Assembly: GCF_003696265.1 (NCBI RefSeq)
Contig: NZ_RFFH01000005.1
Span: forward strand, 186,001 to 250,000
Source of the DNA: Nocardia stercoris
Lineage (GTDB): Bacteria > Actinomycetota > Actinomycetes > Mycobacteriales > Mycobacteriaceae
DNA length: 64,000 nt
Reading direction: 5' to 3'
In this document: in pieces, positions 55,501 through 64,000 of the stretch
Numbering within the stretch: the first letter of the stretch is position 1
Layout: each line of letters begins with the position of its first letter
The notes under the pieces: model-generated
The model's database searches: none
Told to the model about the DNA's origin: nothing
The model's input: only the letters and a program-made list of their open reading frames with translations
Translations under genes and position numbers: made by a program

Positions 55501-56632
55501 GGTACCGCAGCGGACCCGGGTCGCGGCGGACAGTGTCGCGCTGCAACAGATCTCGCAGTGGGCCGCGGCCGCCGGACCGGGCCTGATCGCGGTGGAGACC
55601 GCCGGCGGCCAGGCGACCGCGACGACTCCGTGGCGCCCACCGGCGGCGGTGGCCGGGGAACCGGCGGCGGCGCGCTTCGACCGGACCGTCGACCACGCCT
55701 GGCGCCGCACCTCGTACTCGGCGCTCACCGCCGGCGCGCACGCCGCCCACGGTCCCGAACTGCCCGGGCTCAGCGACGAACCCGACGAACCGGCGCTGCT
55801 GACCGCCGACGACGCCGAATTCGCCTCGGCCGCACCGTCGTTGTTCAACACGATGCCCTTCGGCGCCGAATTCGGCACGCTGGTGCACGCCGTCCTCGAG
55901 CATGTCGACACCGCCGCAACGGATCTCGCGGCCGAGGTCCGTGCCCGCTGCGCGGCCGCCGTCGCCGAGGTCCGCGCCGAACTGGACGCCGACGCGCTGT
56001 CCGCCGCACTGCTCGCGGTCCTACGCACCCCGCTGGCCCCCGGTACCGCACTCGGCGCTCTCGCCGCTATCGCACCCGCGGACCGGTTGGCGGAGTTGGA
56101 CTTCGAGCTTCCGCTGGCCGGCGGCGACACCCCCGCGGCGCGCAATGCCACACTTCCCGCGATCGCCGCACTGCTGCGAGCCCACCTGCCCGCCGACGAC
56201 CCGTTCGCCGGCTACCCCGACCTGCTCGCCGAGCTGGACGACGCACCCCTGCGCGGCTACCTGACCGGCAGTATCGACGCGGTCCTGCGCACATCCGAGC
56301 CCGCGTTCCACGTCGTGGACTACAAGACCAACCGGATCGGCGCGGGCGACCTCACCGTCGCCCACTTCACCCGCGAGCGGATGGCGCAGGAGATGCTCCG
56401 CTCCCACTACCCACTCCAGGCCCTGCTGTATTCGGTTGCCCTGCACCGCTATCTACGCTGGCGCCTCCCCGGCTACGACCCCGCGCGGCACCTGGGCGGC
56501 GTCCGCTACCTGTTCGTCCGCGGCATGATCGGCCCCGCCACGCCACCCGGTTGCGGTGTCTTCGACTGGCGTCCACCGTCGGACCTGATCCTCGCACTGT
56601 CGGACCTGCTGGCCGGAAGGGATTCGCGGTGA
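52520..56632 (+). CDS. recB: Exodeoxyribonuclease V beta chain RecB with N-terminal extension
   Basis: 1370 residues against about 1100 in mycobacteria. UvrD-type helicase: FELCGPLPDGTTVLEASAGT with Walker A K289, TFSRAATQELRERTRERF, VDEFQDTDPLQWEIL, GDPKQAIYAFRGAE, QIATVHASKGLEFPVVYLPF, VALTRARSQVV. C-terminal nuclease: GSIDAVLRTSEPAFHVVDYK with TNR and LQALLYSVALHRYL. Residues 1-270 before the helicase are extra: low-complexity, acidic, with two in-frame copies of ESAVAQ-VTSSA-V (see repeat). GTG 52520 overlaps the recC stop (GTGA), so the extension is likely translated. The stop overlaps the next ORF start by GTGA. Confidence 0.95.
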   Translation: MTDELFPLSEETGHTPRRRAGGRGRTATAAPGAGRVTHGPSDAGTGHDSDPGLELFAIGTIDGPEDTTTVAADESAGPGLTAGIAADDFADMSAESAVAQAVTSSAPVFSTDASSQGADSVFAADPVGSGVSGRSGDRARTDGSGRGAGEPARGRSVAFAGELDAESAVAQEVTSSASVLSIDGSSQGAAGVLAEDFAASRNGLALAGEAGTESGAIQRLSRSATASDAASGVALVGSGEALLDSVAGQAVAFEVRPRGESAVGGDGFELCGPLPDGTTVLEASAGTGKTYAIVGLAVRYVAEGVADISQLLLVTFSRAATQELRERTRERFVAVAAELAEPERARGSADELVRYLADADAAEVAARRARLRGALSEFDAGTIATTHSFCQRMLDELGLAGEQDPAARLVEGVEDLVEAVVEDLYLARYARTQPPFPLAEARQLALAAVADPHARLRPDDADVGDHPAAEKVAFAAAARAETRRRKQLSGLRDFDDLLELLHGVLADERHGPAACARVRERYRVVLVDEFQDTDPLQWEILRLAFHGHHTLILVGDPKQAIYAFRGAEVLSYLSAVEAADHRYELTTNRRSDAGLLAALDHLLTGAELGHRQITVPPVSGVHPGSRLSGPQGAAIPLRLRCFPRTGAGPLNKSGFPVVGRQRDRVVADLAADVVALLESGTMCGDRPLGAGDIAVLVRTRAQVDLVRDALERAGVPAVLAGGASVFATRSATDWLWLLRALEQPHRADRVRLAASTALLGVSAAEIDSGGADLVGRLGSRLRDAARLFGRAGFAAVYDRIATESELAPRLLGTIGGERELTDLRHIAQLLDQVAVREQLGLSALTRWLGDRVRDPASGVVSDRSRRLDRDAAAVQIATVHASKGLEFPVVYLPFAWDSAKPFTRTTMLFHERGVRYLDVGGGGGRDRSGGDKPPGHDERKALCEAEEAGEELRLLYVALTRARSQVVAWWAPAFGTDCSPLHRLIAGRAPGTGEVPQRTRVAADSVALQQISQWAAAAGPGLIAVETAGGQATATTPWRPPAAVAGEPAAARFDRTVDHAWRRTSYSALTAGAHAAHGPELPGLSDEPDEPALLTADDAEFASAAPSLFNTMPFGAEFGTLVHAVLEHVDTAATDLAAEVRARCAAAVAEVRAELDADALSAALLAVLRTPLAPGTALGALAAIAPADRLAELDFELPLAGGDTPAARNATLPAIAALLRAHLPADDPFAGYPDLLAELDDAPLRGYLTGSIDAVLRTSEPAFHVVDYKTNRIGAGDLTVAHFTRERMAQEMLRSHYPLQALLYSVALHRYLRWRLPGYDPARHLGGVRYLFVRGMIGPATPPGCGVFDWRPPSDLILALSDLLAGRDSR
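52799..53102 (+). repeat. In-frame direct repeat in the RecB extension
   Basis: 91-bp segments at 52799-52889 and 53012-53102, 213 bp (71 codons) apart, beginning GCGGAATCGGCTGTGGCGCA. They encode AESAVAQAVTSSAPVFSTDA and AESAVAQEVTSSASVLSIDG, each followed by SSQGA. Spacing is a whole number of codons. A further degenerate copy may follow. Confidence 0.85.
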
Positions 56633-56868
56633 CCTCGATTCGGCCGGTGCGGCGAGCCCGGCGACTGCTGCGTGCCTACGGACCGACGTGCCCGAAAGGC
56701 CCCGCCCTGACCCCTGTCCCGCCGGCGCAGCGGGCTGCCGGGCCACCGCGGACGCTCCGCCACGCCGAGGTGCCGGCGGGTGTCGACGCGCACGCCCAGC
56801 TGCGGCGCTGCGGCGCTGCGGCGATCGTGGCACCGCCGCGTCTGCCTACCGGAAAGGACTCGCGGTGA
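56629..56868 (+). CDS. 79-residue ORF made by tandem duplication of the recB/recD junction
   Basis: GTG 56629 overlaps the recB stop (GTGA); its own TGA overlaps the recD GTG (GTGA). Each GTG is preceded by nearly the same site, GGAAGGGATTCGCG and GGAAAGGACTCGCG, and followed by the same GTGACCTCGATTC. The product begins TSIRPVRRARRLLRAYG (recD begins TSIQLAQRATGLLRTFN), contains AQRAAGPPRTLRHAEVPAG resembling recD AQRATGLLRTFNAAG again, and ends LPTGKDSR like the RecB end LLAGRDSR. It is a degenerate copy with frame and coupling kept. Basic (many Arg), no known fold. Confidence 0.6.
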   Translation: MTSIRPVRRARRLLRAYGPTCPKGPALTPVPPAQRAAGPPRTLRHAEVPAGVDAHAQLRRCGAAAIVAPPRLPTGKDSR

Positions 56869-58748
56869 CCTCGATTCAGTTGGCGCAGCGCGCAACCGGG
56901 CTGCTGCGTACCTTCAACGCCGCCGGGGTGCTGTCGGCGGCCGATGTGCATGTGGCGTTGCGGCTGGGCCGCCTGGGCGGGGAGGACGCCGAACCGGTGA
57001 TGCTGGCGGCGGCGCTGGCGGTGCGGGCCGTGCGCTCGGGGTCGGTGTGTCTCGAGCTGGGCCGGATGCACGAGATCGGTGTGGACGGTGAGGGTTCGGG
57101 GTACGACCCGGAGGCCGAGCCGGTCGATCCGGCGACGCTGCCGTGGCCGGAGGTGGAGGCCGTGGTCGCCGCGTTGCGGCGCAGCCCGCTGGTCACGGGC
57201 GGGCCGGCCGGGCCGCTGTGCCCGCTGCGGCTGGTGGATCACCGGGTCGGGCCGCTGCTGTACCTGGACCGGTACCACGCGCAGGAGGAGACGATCCGCC
57301 GCGCGCTCACCGAGCGGGCCGCGAGTTTCCCGCTGATCGACCCGGATACCGTTCGCGGACAACTGGATCGGTTGTTCGACGCCGCGCAGGCGCCGGGGGA
57401 GCCGGTGGATCGGCAGCGGGTCGCTGCGGCGCTGGCGGCCACCCATTGGACGACCGTGGTGGCCGGTGGCCCCGGCACCGGCAAGACCCACACCATCGCG
57501 CGCATTCTCGCGCTGCTGGTGGCGCATCAGGCCGCGGTGGGCGCGCCGCCGCCGCGGATCGCGCTGGCCGCTCCGACCGGGAAAGCCGCTGCGCGCCTGC
57601 AGGAGTCGGTGCGCGAACAGGCCGGTGCGCTCGAGCTGCCGGAACTGACCGCGGCCACTCTGCACCGGCTGCTGGGCTGGCAGCGCGGGGGCGTGACCCG
57701 GTTCCGCCACCACGAACACAACCGGCTGCCCTACGACGTGATCGTGGTCGACGAGACCTCCATGGTGTCGCTGACGATGATGAGCCGGCTACTGCCCGCG
57801 GTGCGGCCCGACGCCCGTCTGGTCCTGGTCGGCGACCCCGACCAGCTGGCCTCGGTGGACGCGGGCGCGGTGCTGGCCGACCTGGTGGCCGGGCCGGTGG
57901 AGGCGAGCCCGAACCCGGTGCTGGATCAGGTGCTCGGCGGCGCGCTGTCCGAGCCGAGCGACCATTCGGACGGCTTGAGCGCGCGGGAACGGGACCGGCT
58001 CGACGGCGGCATCGTCCGCCTGACCCGGGGGCGCCGGTTCGGTGGCAAGATCGCGGAACTGGCGGTCGCGGTCCGCGCGGGCGACGCCGACACCGCGCTG
58101 GGTCTGCTGGCCGACGGCGGCGACGAACTGTCGCTGGTGGATCCCGACGACATCACCGCGGTGCACGCCGACGTGGTGGGTGCCGCCCGTGCCGCCATGG
58201 TCGCCGCCGAACGCGGCGACGCGCTGGAAGCCTTGGCGGCCATGGAGTCTCACCGTCTGCTGTGCGCGCACCGGCAGGGCCGCTACGGCGTCGAGCACTG
58301 GGACCGGCAGGCCGCCGGCTGGGTCGCCGCCGCCGGGCAGGGCGCGGAATCGACTGCGGGACAGTGGTATCCGGGACAGCCGCTGCTGGTCACCGCCAAC
58401 GATCACGAGGCTCGCATCTACAACGGCGATACCGGTGTCATCGTGCGCGTCCCGGACGGTTCGCTGCGCGCGGCCCTGCAGCGCGGCAGCGAACCGTATC
58501 TGGTGCACCCGACCCAGTTCCCCGGCGTCACCACGGTCTACGCCATGACCATCCACCGCAGTCAGGGCAGCCAGTACGGCGCCGTGTCGGTGGTGGTACC
58601 CGGCGCGGAGTCCACGCTGCTGACCCGGGAACTGCTGTACACGGCCGTGACCCGGGCGCGGACCCGAGTGCGGATCCTGGGCACCGAGGAGTCGCTGCGG
58701 GCGGGCATCGCGCGACGGGTGTTGCGCGCCAGCGGATTACGGGCCTGA
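56865..58748 (+). CDS. recD: Exodeoxyribonuclease V alpha chain RecD
   Basis: 627 residues. 5'-3' SF1 helicase: Walker A GGPGTGKTHTIAR with K207, APTGKAAARLQESV, VIVVDETSMVSLTMMSRLL, VGDPDQLASVDAGAVLAD, GRRFGGKIAELA, and C-terminal TIHRSQGSQYGAVSVVVPG and YTAVTRARTRVRI. Complete, with no break. GTG 56865 follows AAAGGA by 6 bases and overlaps the upstream 79-residue ORF. Last gene of recC-recB-ORF79-recD; all joined by 4-base overlaps. Confidence 0.96.
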   Translation: MTSIQLAQRATGLLRTFNAAGVLSAADVHVALRLGRLGGEDAEPVMLAAALAVRAVRSGSVCLELGRMHEIGVDGEGSGYDPEAEPVDPATLPWPEVEAVVAALRRSPLVTGGPAGPLCPLRLVDHRVGPLLYLDRYHAQEETIRRALTERAASFPLIDPDTVRGQLDRLFDAAQAPGEPVDRQRVAAALAATHWTTVVAGGPGTGKTHTIARILALLVAHQAAVGAPPPRIALAAPTGKAAARLQESVREQAGALELPELTAATLHRLLGWQRGGVTRFRHHEHNRLPYDVIVVDETSMVSLTMMSRLLPAVRPDARLVLVGDPDQLASVDAGAVLADLVAGPVEASPNPVLDQVLGGALSEPSDHSDGLSARERDRLDGGIVRLTRGRRFGGKIAELAVAVRAGDADTALGLLADGGDELSLVDPDDITAVHADVVGAARAAMVAAERGDALEALAAMESHRLLCAHRQGRYGVEHWDRQAAGWVAAAGQGAESTAGQWYPGQPLLVTANDHEARIYNGDTGVIVRVPDGSLRAALQRGSEPYLVHPTQFPGVTTVYAMTIHRSQGSQYGAVSVVVPGAESTLLTRELLYTAVTRARTRVRILGTEESLRAGIARRVLRASGLRA

Positions 58749-59069
58749 CCGGCCGGGCCGGCGTCCGATCGCGCACGGTTCGGCGGCGGTCGCGTCCGGC
58801 CGATCGGCGCGGTCCGCCGGAGTCGCCGCCCGAAACCGGCCTTCGTGGTCGCCGTACACCGCAGCGGCCGTCACCGGCCCGATCGGACGTACCCAGGTAG
58901 GAGTGCCGGAATGCGGCCGGATCACGCACGTCCGTACCCTGCGGTGATCGGGTGCCCGGTGGCCCAGGGTCGGGTCCGGTGCGGCGGGGGACTGTTGGCG
59001 CGGCCCATCGCCCGGTCCTAGGCTGGGAGCGCGGGACAGGTGCGCGTTTCACAGGAGGAGCCGGCAACC
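58749..59069. other. 321-bp region between recD and the monooxygenase gene
   Basis: No gene seen. Holds a promoter-like pair for the downstream gene: TTGGCG (58995-59000), 18 bases, TAGGCT (59019-59024), giving a leader of about 39 bases. No obvious operator or terminator after recD. Confidence 0.5.
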
Positions 59070-60530
<1,461 letters not shown>

Positions 60531-60536
60531 CGCGGC

Positions 60537-60776
60537 GTGCTCGGCGGCCTGGGCACGGCCTCCGCCGGCGGCCTGCTCGGCGAGCTCGCCAACGACCTGC
60601 CCGGCGACAACAGTGGATCGGCCGGCGGGCCGGCGCACGACTACGTCACCGGCTCGGCCGGTGGTATGGCCCCCGGCGCCCCCGGCGGCGCCGTGTCGGC
60701 GCTCGCCTCGAGTGTGCTCAACGGCCTGCTCGGTGCGGCGATCAGCGGCAGCGCGGGGGCCGCTGCGGCGAACTGA
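60537..60776 (+). CDS. Small Gly/Ala-rich hypothetical protein
   Basis: 79 residues starting at GTG 60537, 6 bases after the monooxygenase stop. Composition is Gly/Ala/Ser/Leu-rich (MLGGLGTASAGGLLGELAND, SALASSVLNGLLGAAISGSA) with an internal hydrophilic part. No ribosome site and no family seen; it could be a short exported or membrane-associated peptide or a chance frame. Confidence 0.35.
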   Translation: MLGGLGTASAGGLLGELANDLPGDNSGSAGGPAHDYVTGSAGGMAPGAPGGAVSALASSVLNGLLGAAISGSAGAAAAN

Positions 60777-60803
60777 CCGGGCGCGTCCCGCCACCCGGGC
60801 GGG

Positions 60804-63116
60804 CTACCGCGGGGTGTTGGCCGCGATCCACGCCGCGACCTGTGCCCGGGTCGTGAAGTGGAGCTTGCTCAGGATGTGCTCTACGTGTCCGGCCGCCGTG
60901 CGCTGCGAGATGACGAGTTTCTCGGCGATGGCCCGGTTGGTCAGGCCCTCGGCGACGAGCTGGGCGATCTGCCGCTCCCGGCGGGTCAGGCCGGCCAGTG
61001 CGGTGGGAGGTTCGTCCGCCGTCTTCGGTTGCTCTTCGAGCGCGTATGCGATCGCCGCGTCGAGGTCGAGGTCGTGGCCCTGCCGGGACGCCGCGTCGAA
61101 GGCGCGCTGCCCGAGCGTGGCAGCGGCGAACTGCCGGGCCTGATCCTGATGGCGGAACACCTGCAGATAGGTGACCGCCTGGCTGCCCAGCGATTCCGCG
61201 ACCGCCATCGCGGCACCGGCCAGCACAGCGGCTCGTTGTGGCTGATTCCGTTGCGCCGCAACAAAAGCCAGGGTCGCCAGCGCGGTCGCGACCACCTGTC
61301 GATCGTCGATCGACCGGGCGAACCGCATGCTGTCCGCCAGCAGCACCGAGCCGCGCTCGAGGTCACCGCGCTCGACGGTCGTGTAGCCGAGCTGGGACAG
61401 CGCGTAGCACCGGTACACCGAATCCTCGTGCTGTGTGGCGAGTTCCAGCACCCGCGACTCACAGGCGGCGGCACGGTCGGTGTCGCCCAACCGTCCGCAG
61501 GCCATACCGAGTGCCAGCATGCCCGAAACCTGGTGCAGGACATCGCCGGCCGCCTCGTACACCGGCAGGGCGCGCTCCAAATACGTCACCGCACCGGAGA
61601 AATCGTCCGAGAACAGCGACACCAGGCCCTGCGCGCCGTCGACATAGGCGGCCAGGAGCCGGTCGCCGCCGGCCTCAGCCGCCGCGCGGGCCTGCTCGAT
61701 CCGCTCGGCTCCCGACCGGGCGTCGAGCTCGATCGCCGCCAAAGCGGCGTCCATGCACAGCGCCGCGACGTGTTCCAGCGCCGATCCACCGGTTCGCTCC
61801 AGGGTCCGGCCGAGCCAATACCGGGCCTCGCCGACCCGCGCCCGCGCGACCCAGAACTCGTAGAGCGACGCCGCGATCCGCTCGGCCGACTCGGGCTCGT
61901 CCCCTTCGGACAAGCCGAATTCCATCGCCTCGCGCAGATTGGACTGTTCGCGGCGGAGCCGATCGATCCATTCGAGCTGCCGCGGCCCGATCCACGCGGT
62001 GTAGGCCCGCACGGCCAGCCGCTCGAACCAGGAGCGGTGGCGGTGCCGTAACGCGGTTTCCGTGCCGGTGGCCCGCAGCCGCTCGCGGCCGTACTCGCGC
62101 AGCGTTTCGAGCATCCGATACCGGACACCGCCGGAGATGTCGTCCCGGATCAGCACCGACTTGTCCACCAGCGAGCTCACCAGGTCCAGGACCGCGCCGG
62201 GCTCGAGCCCCTCGCCGCAGATCACCTCGGCGGCGTCGAGCTCGAACCCGTCCGCGAACACCGTGAGCCGGGCCCACAACTCCCGCTCCCGATCGGTCAG
62301 CAGGTCATAGGTCCAGTCGATGCACCGGCGCAAGGTCTGCTGCCGGTCCGGCGCCGCCCGGCCGCCTCCGGTCAGCAGCCGAAACCGGTCGGTGAGTCGT
62401 TGCAGGATCTGCTCGGGGGACAGGGCTCGCAGCCGGGCCGCGGTCAACTCGATGGGTAGTGGCAGGCCTTCGAGTCGCCGGCAGATGCGGGCGATGGCGA
62501 CGGTGCTGTCCTCGGTCAGTTCGAAGCCGGGCACGGCGGAGCGGGCGCGGTCGAGGAACAGCGCGACCGCGTCGCAGCGCAGCAGCGCCCGCCCGCTCGC
62601 TGGTAACTCGCCGGCCGGGACCGTCAGCGGCGGCACCGGGACCACCACCTCGCCGGCGATGCCGAGCGGTTCCCGGCTGGTGGCGAGGATGCGCAGGCGC
62701 GGCGCGGCCCGCAGCAGCGAGTCCGCCAGTGCGGCGACCGCGTCGATCAGGTGCTCGCAGTTGTCGAGCAACAGCAGGGCATGCCGGGCGGCGACGAAGT
62801 CGGCCAGCAACTCCATCGGCGTCTGGGTGGGCTGTCCGCGGAGTTTGAGCGTGGACACCACGGCACCGGCGGCCAGTTCGGGCTCGCGGACCGCGCCGAA
62901 CTCGACGTACCACACCCCGTCGTCGAACGCGCGGCGCACCGCCTCGGCCACCTGGATCGCCAACCGGGTCTTGCCCACCCCGCCGATACCGGTCAAAGTC
63001 ACCAGTCGCGACTCGGACAGCAGCTGTTTGACCGCGCCGATCTCGTGTCCGCGGCCGACGAAGCGGGTCAGTTCCGCCGGAAGATTTCCCAGCGTGCCAG
63101 AGGCGGCGGCAGGCAT
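60804..63116 (-). CDS. LuxR-family ATPase regulator (AfsR/LAL-like)
   Basis: 770 residues. Order of domains: NB-ARC-like ATPase (Walker A G43-x-x-G-V-G-K-T50; LLLLDNCEHLIDAV as Walker B; ILATSREPLGIAGEV), winged segment DRFRLLTGGGRAAPDRQQTL, a tetratricopeptide-like helical array (residues about 380-680) and a C-terminal LuxR helix-turn-helix (LTRRERQIAQLVAEGLTNRA, IAEKLVISQRTAAGHVEHIL). Such regulators oligomerise on ATP and effector binding to control secondary metabolism or stress genes. ATG 63116 has GGAGG 9 bases upstream. Divergent from the DUF35 gene over 181 bases. Confidence 0.93.
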   Translation of the reverse strand: MPAAASGTLGNLPAELTRFVGRGHEIGAVKQLLSESRLVTLTGIGGVGKTRLAIQVAEAVRRAFDDGVWYVEFGAVREPELAAGAVVSTLKLRGQPTQTPMELLADFVAARHALLLLDNCEHLIDAVAALADSLLRAAPRLRILATSREPLGIAGEVVVPVPPLTVPAGELPASGRALLRCDAVALFLDRARSAVPGFELTEDSTVAIARICRRLEGLPLPIELTAARLRALSPEQILQRLTDRFRLLTGGGRAAPDRQQTLRRCIDWTYDLLTDRERELWARLTVFADGFELDAAEVICGEGLEPGAVLDLVSSLVDKSVLIRDDISGGVRYRMLETLREYGRERLRATGTETALRHRHRSWFERLAVRAYTAWIGPRQLEWIDRLRREQSNLREAMEFGLSEGDEPESAERIAASLYEFWVARARVGEARYWLGRTLERTGGSALEHVAALCMDAALAAIELDARSGAERIEQARAAAEAGGDRLLAAYVDGAQGLVSLFSDDFSGAVTYLERALPVYEAAGDVLHQVSGMLALGMACGRLGDTDRAAACESRVLELATQHEDSVYRCYALSQLGYTTVERGDLERGSVLLADSMRFARSIDDRQVVATALATLAFVAAQRNQPQRAAVLAGAAMAVAESLGSQAVTYLQVFRHQDQARQFAAATLGQRAFDAASRQGHDLDLDAAIAYALEEQPKTADEPPTALAGLTRRERQIAQLVAEGLTNRAIAEKLVISQRTAAGHVEHILSKLHFTTRAQVAAWIAANTPR

Positions 63117-63297
63117 TGTTTGCGCACCTCCAGTCGGTGGCAACAGGGATCCACCTGCAAGATTACGCCGCGCCACCCCCCGCCGAACCGCGGTCGGAAC
63201 CACGGTGCGCGGCAAAAACGGGTATATCTACCGTCCCCCTGACGGCGGGATCGGGAGACGCTGTAGCAGTAGCCAGCAACCGTCCCCGGAGGTCTCG
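63117..63297. promoter_or_regulatory. Divergent promoter region of the LuxR and DUF35 genes
   Basis: 181 bp. Contains the AT-rich island GGTATATCTACC with GGTA/TACC symmetry, a possible LuxR site or -10, near 63220-63231. No further element is clear. Confidence 0.35.
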
Positions 63298-63717
63298 ATG
63301 ATTACGTCCGAATTGGACACCAACACCAGTGCCGCTGTCGCGCCGCGAGCAGAGGATCAAGTATTGATCCGCCGGTGCGCGGCGTGCGACAAGTTGTACG
63401 CGCCGCCGACGGACAGCTGCTCCTCCTGCGCGTCGCGGGACCTGGAGTCCGTGCCGTCGTGCGGAGCCGGGTCGATCGTGTCCTGGCGCGTCGTGGACCG
63501 CGACCCCACCGGAGTGAACGGCGGCCAGCTGTTGACGATCGCCATCGTCGAACTCGATGAGGGTCCGTGGGTCTACACCTGCATCGACGGAGAGGTGCCG
63601 GCATCGGCGGACGGACCGGTGCGAGTGCAGTTCCAGCCGCGTCCGCACGACGACCGGTTCCCGGTCTTCGAAGTGGCGCCGACCCCGAACAGCCTGGTGG
63701 CCGCCGCGCTGTCGTGA
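63298..63717 (+). CDS. Zinc-ribbon/OB-fold (DUF35) acyl-CoA-associated protein
   Basis: 139 residues. Zinc ribbon with four cysteines in RRCAACDKLYAPPTDSCSSC (C-x2-C, C-x2-C) followed by an OB-fold (SWRVVDRDPTGVNGGQLLTI, GPWVYTCIDGEVPASADGPV). DUF35 proteins pair with thiolases or enoyl-CoA hydratases in CoA-thioester degradation; no partner lies within the window. ATG 63298 has CCGGAGG 6 bases upstream. Divergent from the LuxR-family regulator, its possible controller. Confidence 0.88.
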   Translation: MITSELDTNTSAAVAPRAEDQVLIRRCAACDKLYAPPTDSCSSCASRDLESVPSCGAGSIVSWRVVDRDPTGVNGGQLLTIAIVELDEGPWVYTCIDGEVPASADGPVRVQFQPRPHDDRFPVFEVAPTPNSLVAAALS

Positions 63718-63899
63718 GCGCGGTCGGCAACTGATCGGCTTTCCGTCCTGGCGGTGCTGACGCCGCAGCGGCGTATGACCTCACCGATCGACATCGCGTC
63801 CTCCTCCGACCAACGCGCCGTCGTCGACCCACCGGCTGCAGGGCGGACGTGGTGCTACGGGCCGCTGGAGCCGACTGGGCTCTCGAACGCGTCGCGGCG

Positions 63900-64000
63900 C
63901 TAGGACCACAAGCTCCGGTTATACCGCTCGTTCTCTTCGATCAGCTCTTCCTCGGACAACAGATCCTCGTCGAACGGCCGCCGATTCCGTACCGGCGCAA
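63900..64000 (-). CDS. Unidentified gene, C-terminal 32 residues
   Basis: The - strand enters at the window edge and ends in TAG with the sequence RRPFDEDLLSEEELIEENER then YNRSLWS. Strongly coding by composition, but no family can be named from this fragment. The 182 bp between it and the DUF35 gene hold no convincing gene. Confidence 0.55.
   Translation of the reverse strand, partial: APVRNRRPFDEDLLSEEELIEENERYNRSLWS

Noticed and set aside
52376..55903. 1175-codon open frame antisense to recB
   Set aside because: Low-complexity Arg/Gly/Gln translation and full overlap with recB motifs on the other strand.
63775..63903. 42-codon + strand ORF near the window end
   Set aside because: No ribosome site, and it runs into the stop of the convergent - strand gene; evidence is too weak to list as a gene.

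Overview
The window is one continuous, very GC-rich actinobacterial chromosome segment. Gene content, mycothiol-era actinobacterial families, two leaderless-looking promoters and gene order all point to Nocardia or a close relative (Mycobacteriales). The backbone follows, from memory of that genome, the Mycobacterium tuberculosis order Rv1829 to Rv1854c: DUF151 nuclease, MerR regulator, glycine decarboxylase, malate synthase G, two CNNM/CorC membrane proteins, GuaB1, M56 peptidase, BlaI, hotdog thioesterase, urease genes and type II NADH dehydrogenase. Accessory genes are inserted at many points in this backbone.

Layout. 1-4.6 kb: end of a bifunctional nuclease gene, a MerR regulator, and gcvP behind a tandem glycine riboswitch. 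4.6-7.7 kb: two tandemly duplicated small secreted proteins beside a VWA/solute-binding lipoprotein-like gene, with a leftover 3' fragment of that gene. 7.8-15.6 kb: WhiB, HNH nuclease, DUF4126 membrane protein, AurF-type di-iron oxygenase with a 31-bp palindromic operator, glcB and two small + strand genes. 15.8-29.6 kb: mostly - strand genes, namely two DEAD-box helicases, a truncated thioesterase, an OsmC protein, a sulfite-oxidase-like molybdoenzyme, two CNNM proteins, GuaB1, and the M56/BlaI pair. 29.7-42.1 kb: an isolated IdeR-type iron box, a COQ4-like gene, a thioesterase, then ureABC and ureFGD split by a 5.8-kb block (TetR/MFS pump, AAA ATPase, HxlR/aminotransferase). 42-49 kb: exported Ala/Gly-rich proteins (two are paralogs), a crotonase, ndh and a serine hydrolase. 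49-58.7 kb: recC-recB-recD. 58.7-64 kb: an EthA-type Baeyer-Villiger monooxygenase, a LuxR-family ATPase regulator and a DUF35 OB-fold protein; the window ends inside another - strand gene.

Genes that work together: the urease structural and accessory genes build the nickel enzyme; recCBD forms a helicase-nuclease; BlaI/M56 is a beta-lactam-type sensor pair; TetR/MFS and HxlR/aminotransferase are divergent regulator-target pairs with visible operators. No tRNA, rRNA, CRISPR array, prophage or insertion sequence was seen.

The most unusual signals are: (1) a tandem duplication of the recB/recD junction that created a 79-codon ORF joined to both neighbours by GTGA overlaps; (2) a roughly 270-residue repeat-containing N-terminal extension on RecB; (3) a duplicated secreted-protein unit that carries a scar of the adjacent VWA gene; (4) two copies of a 54-bp palindromic intergenic element; (5) an orphan iron box followed by a 13-codon ORF and a hairpin.
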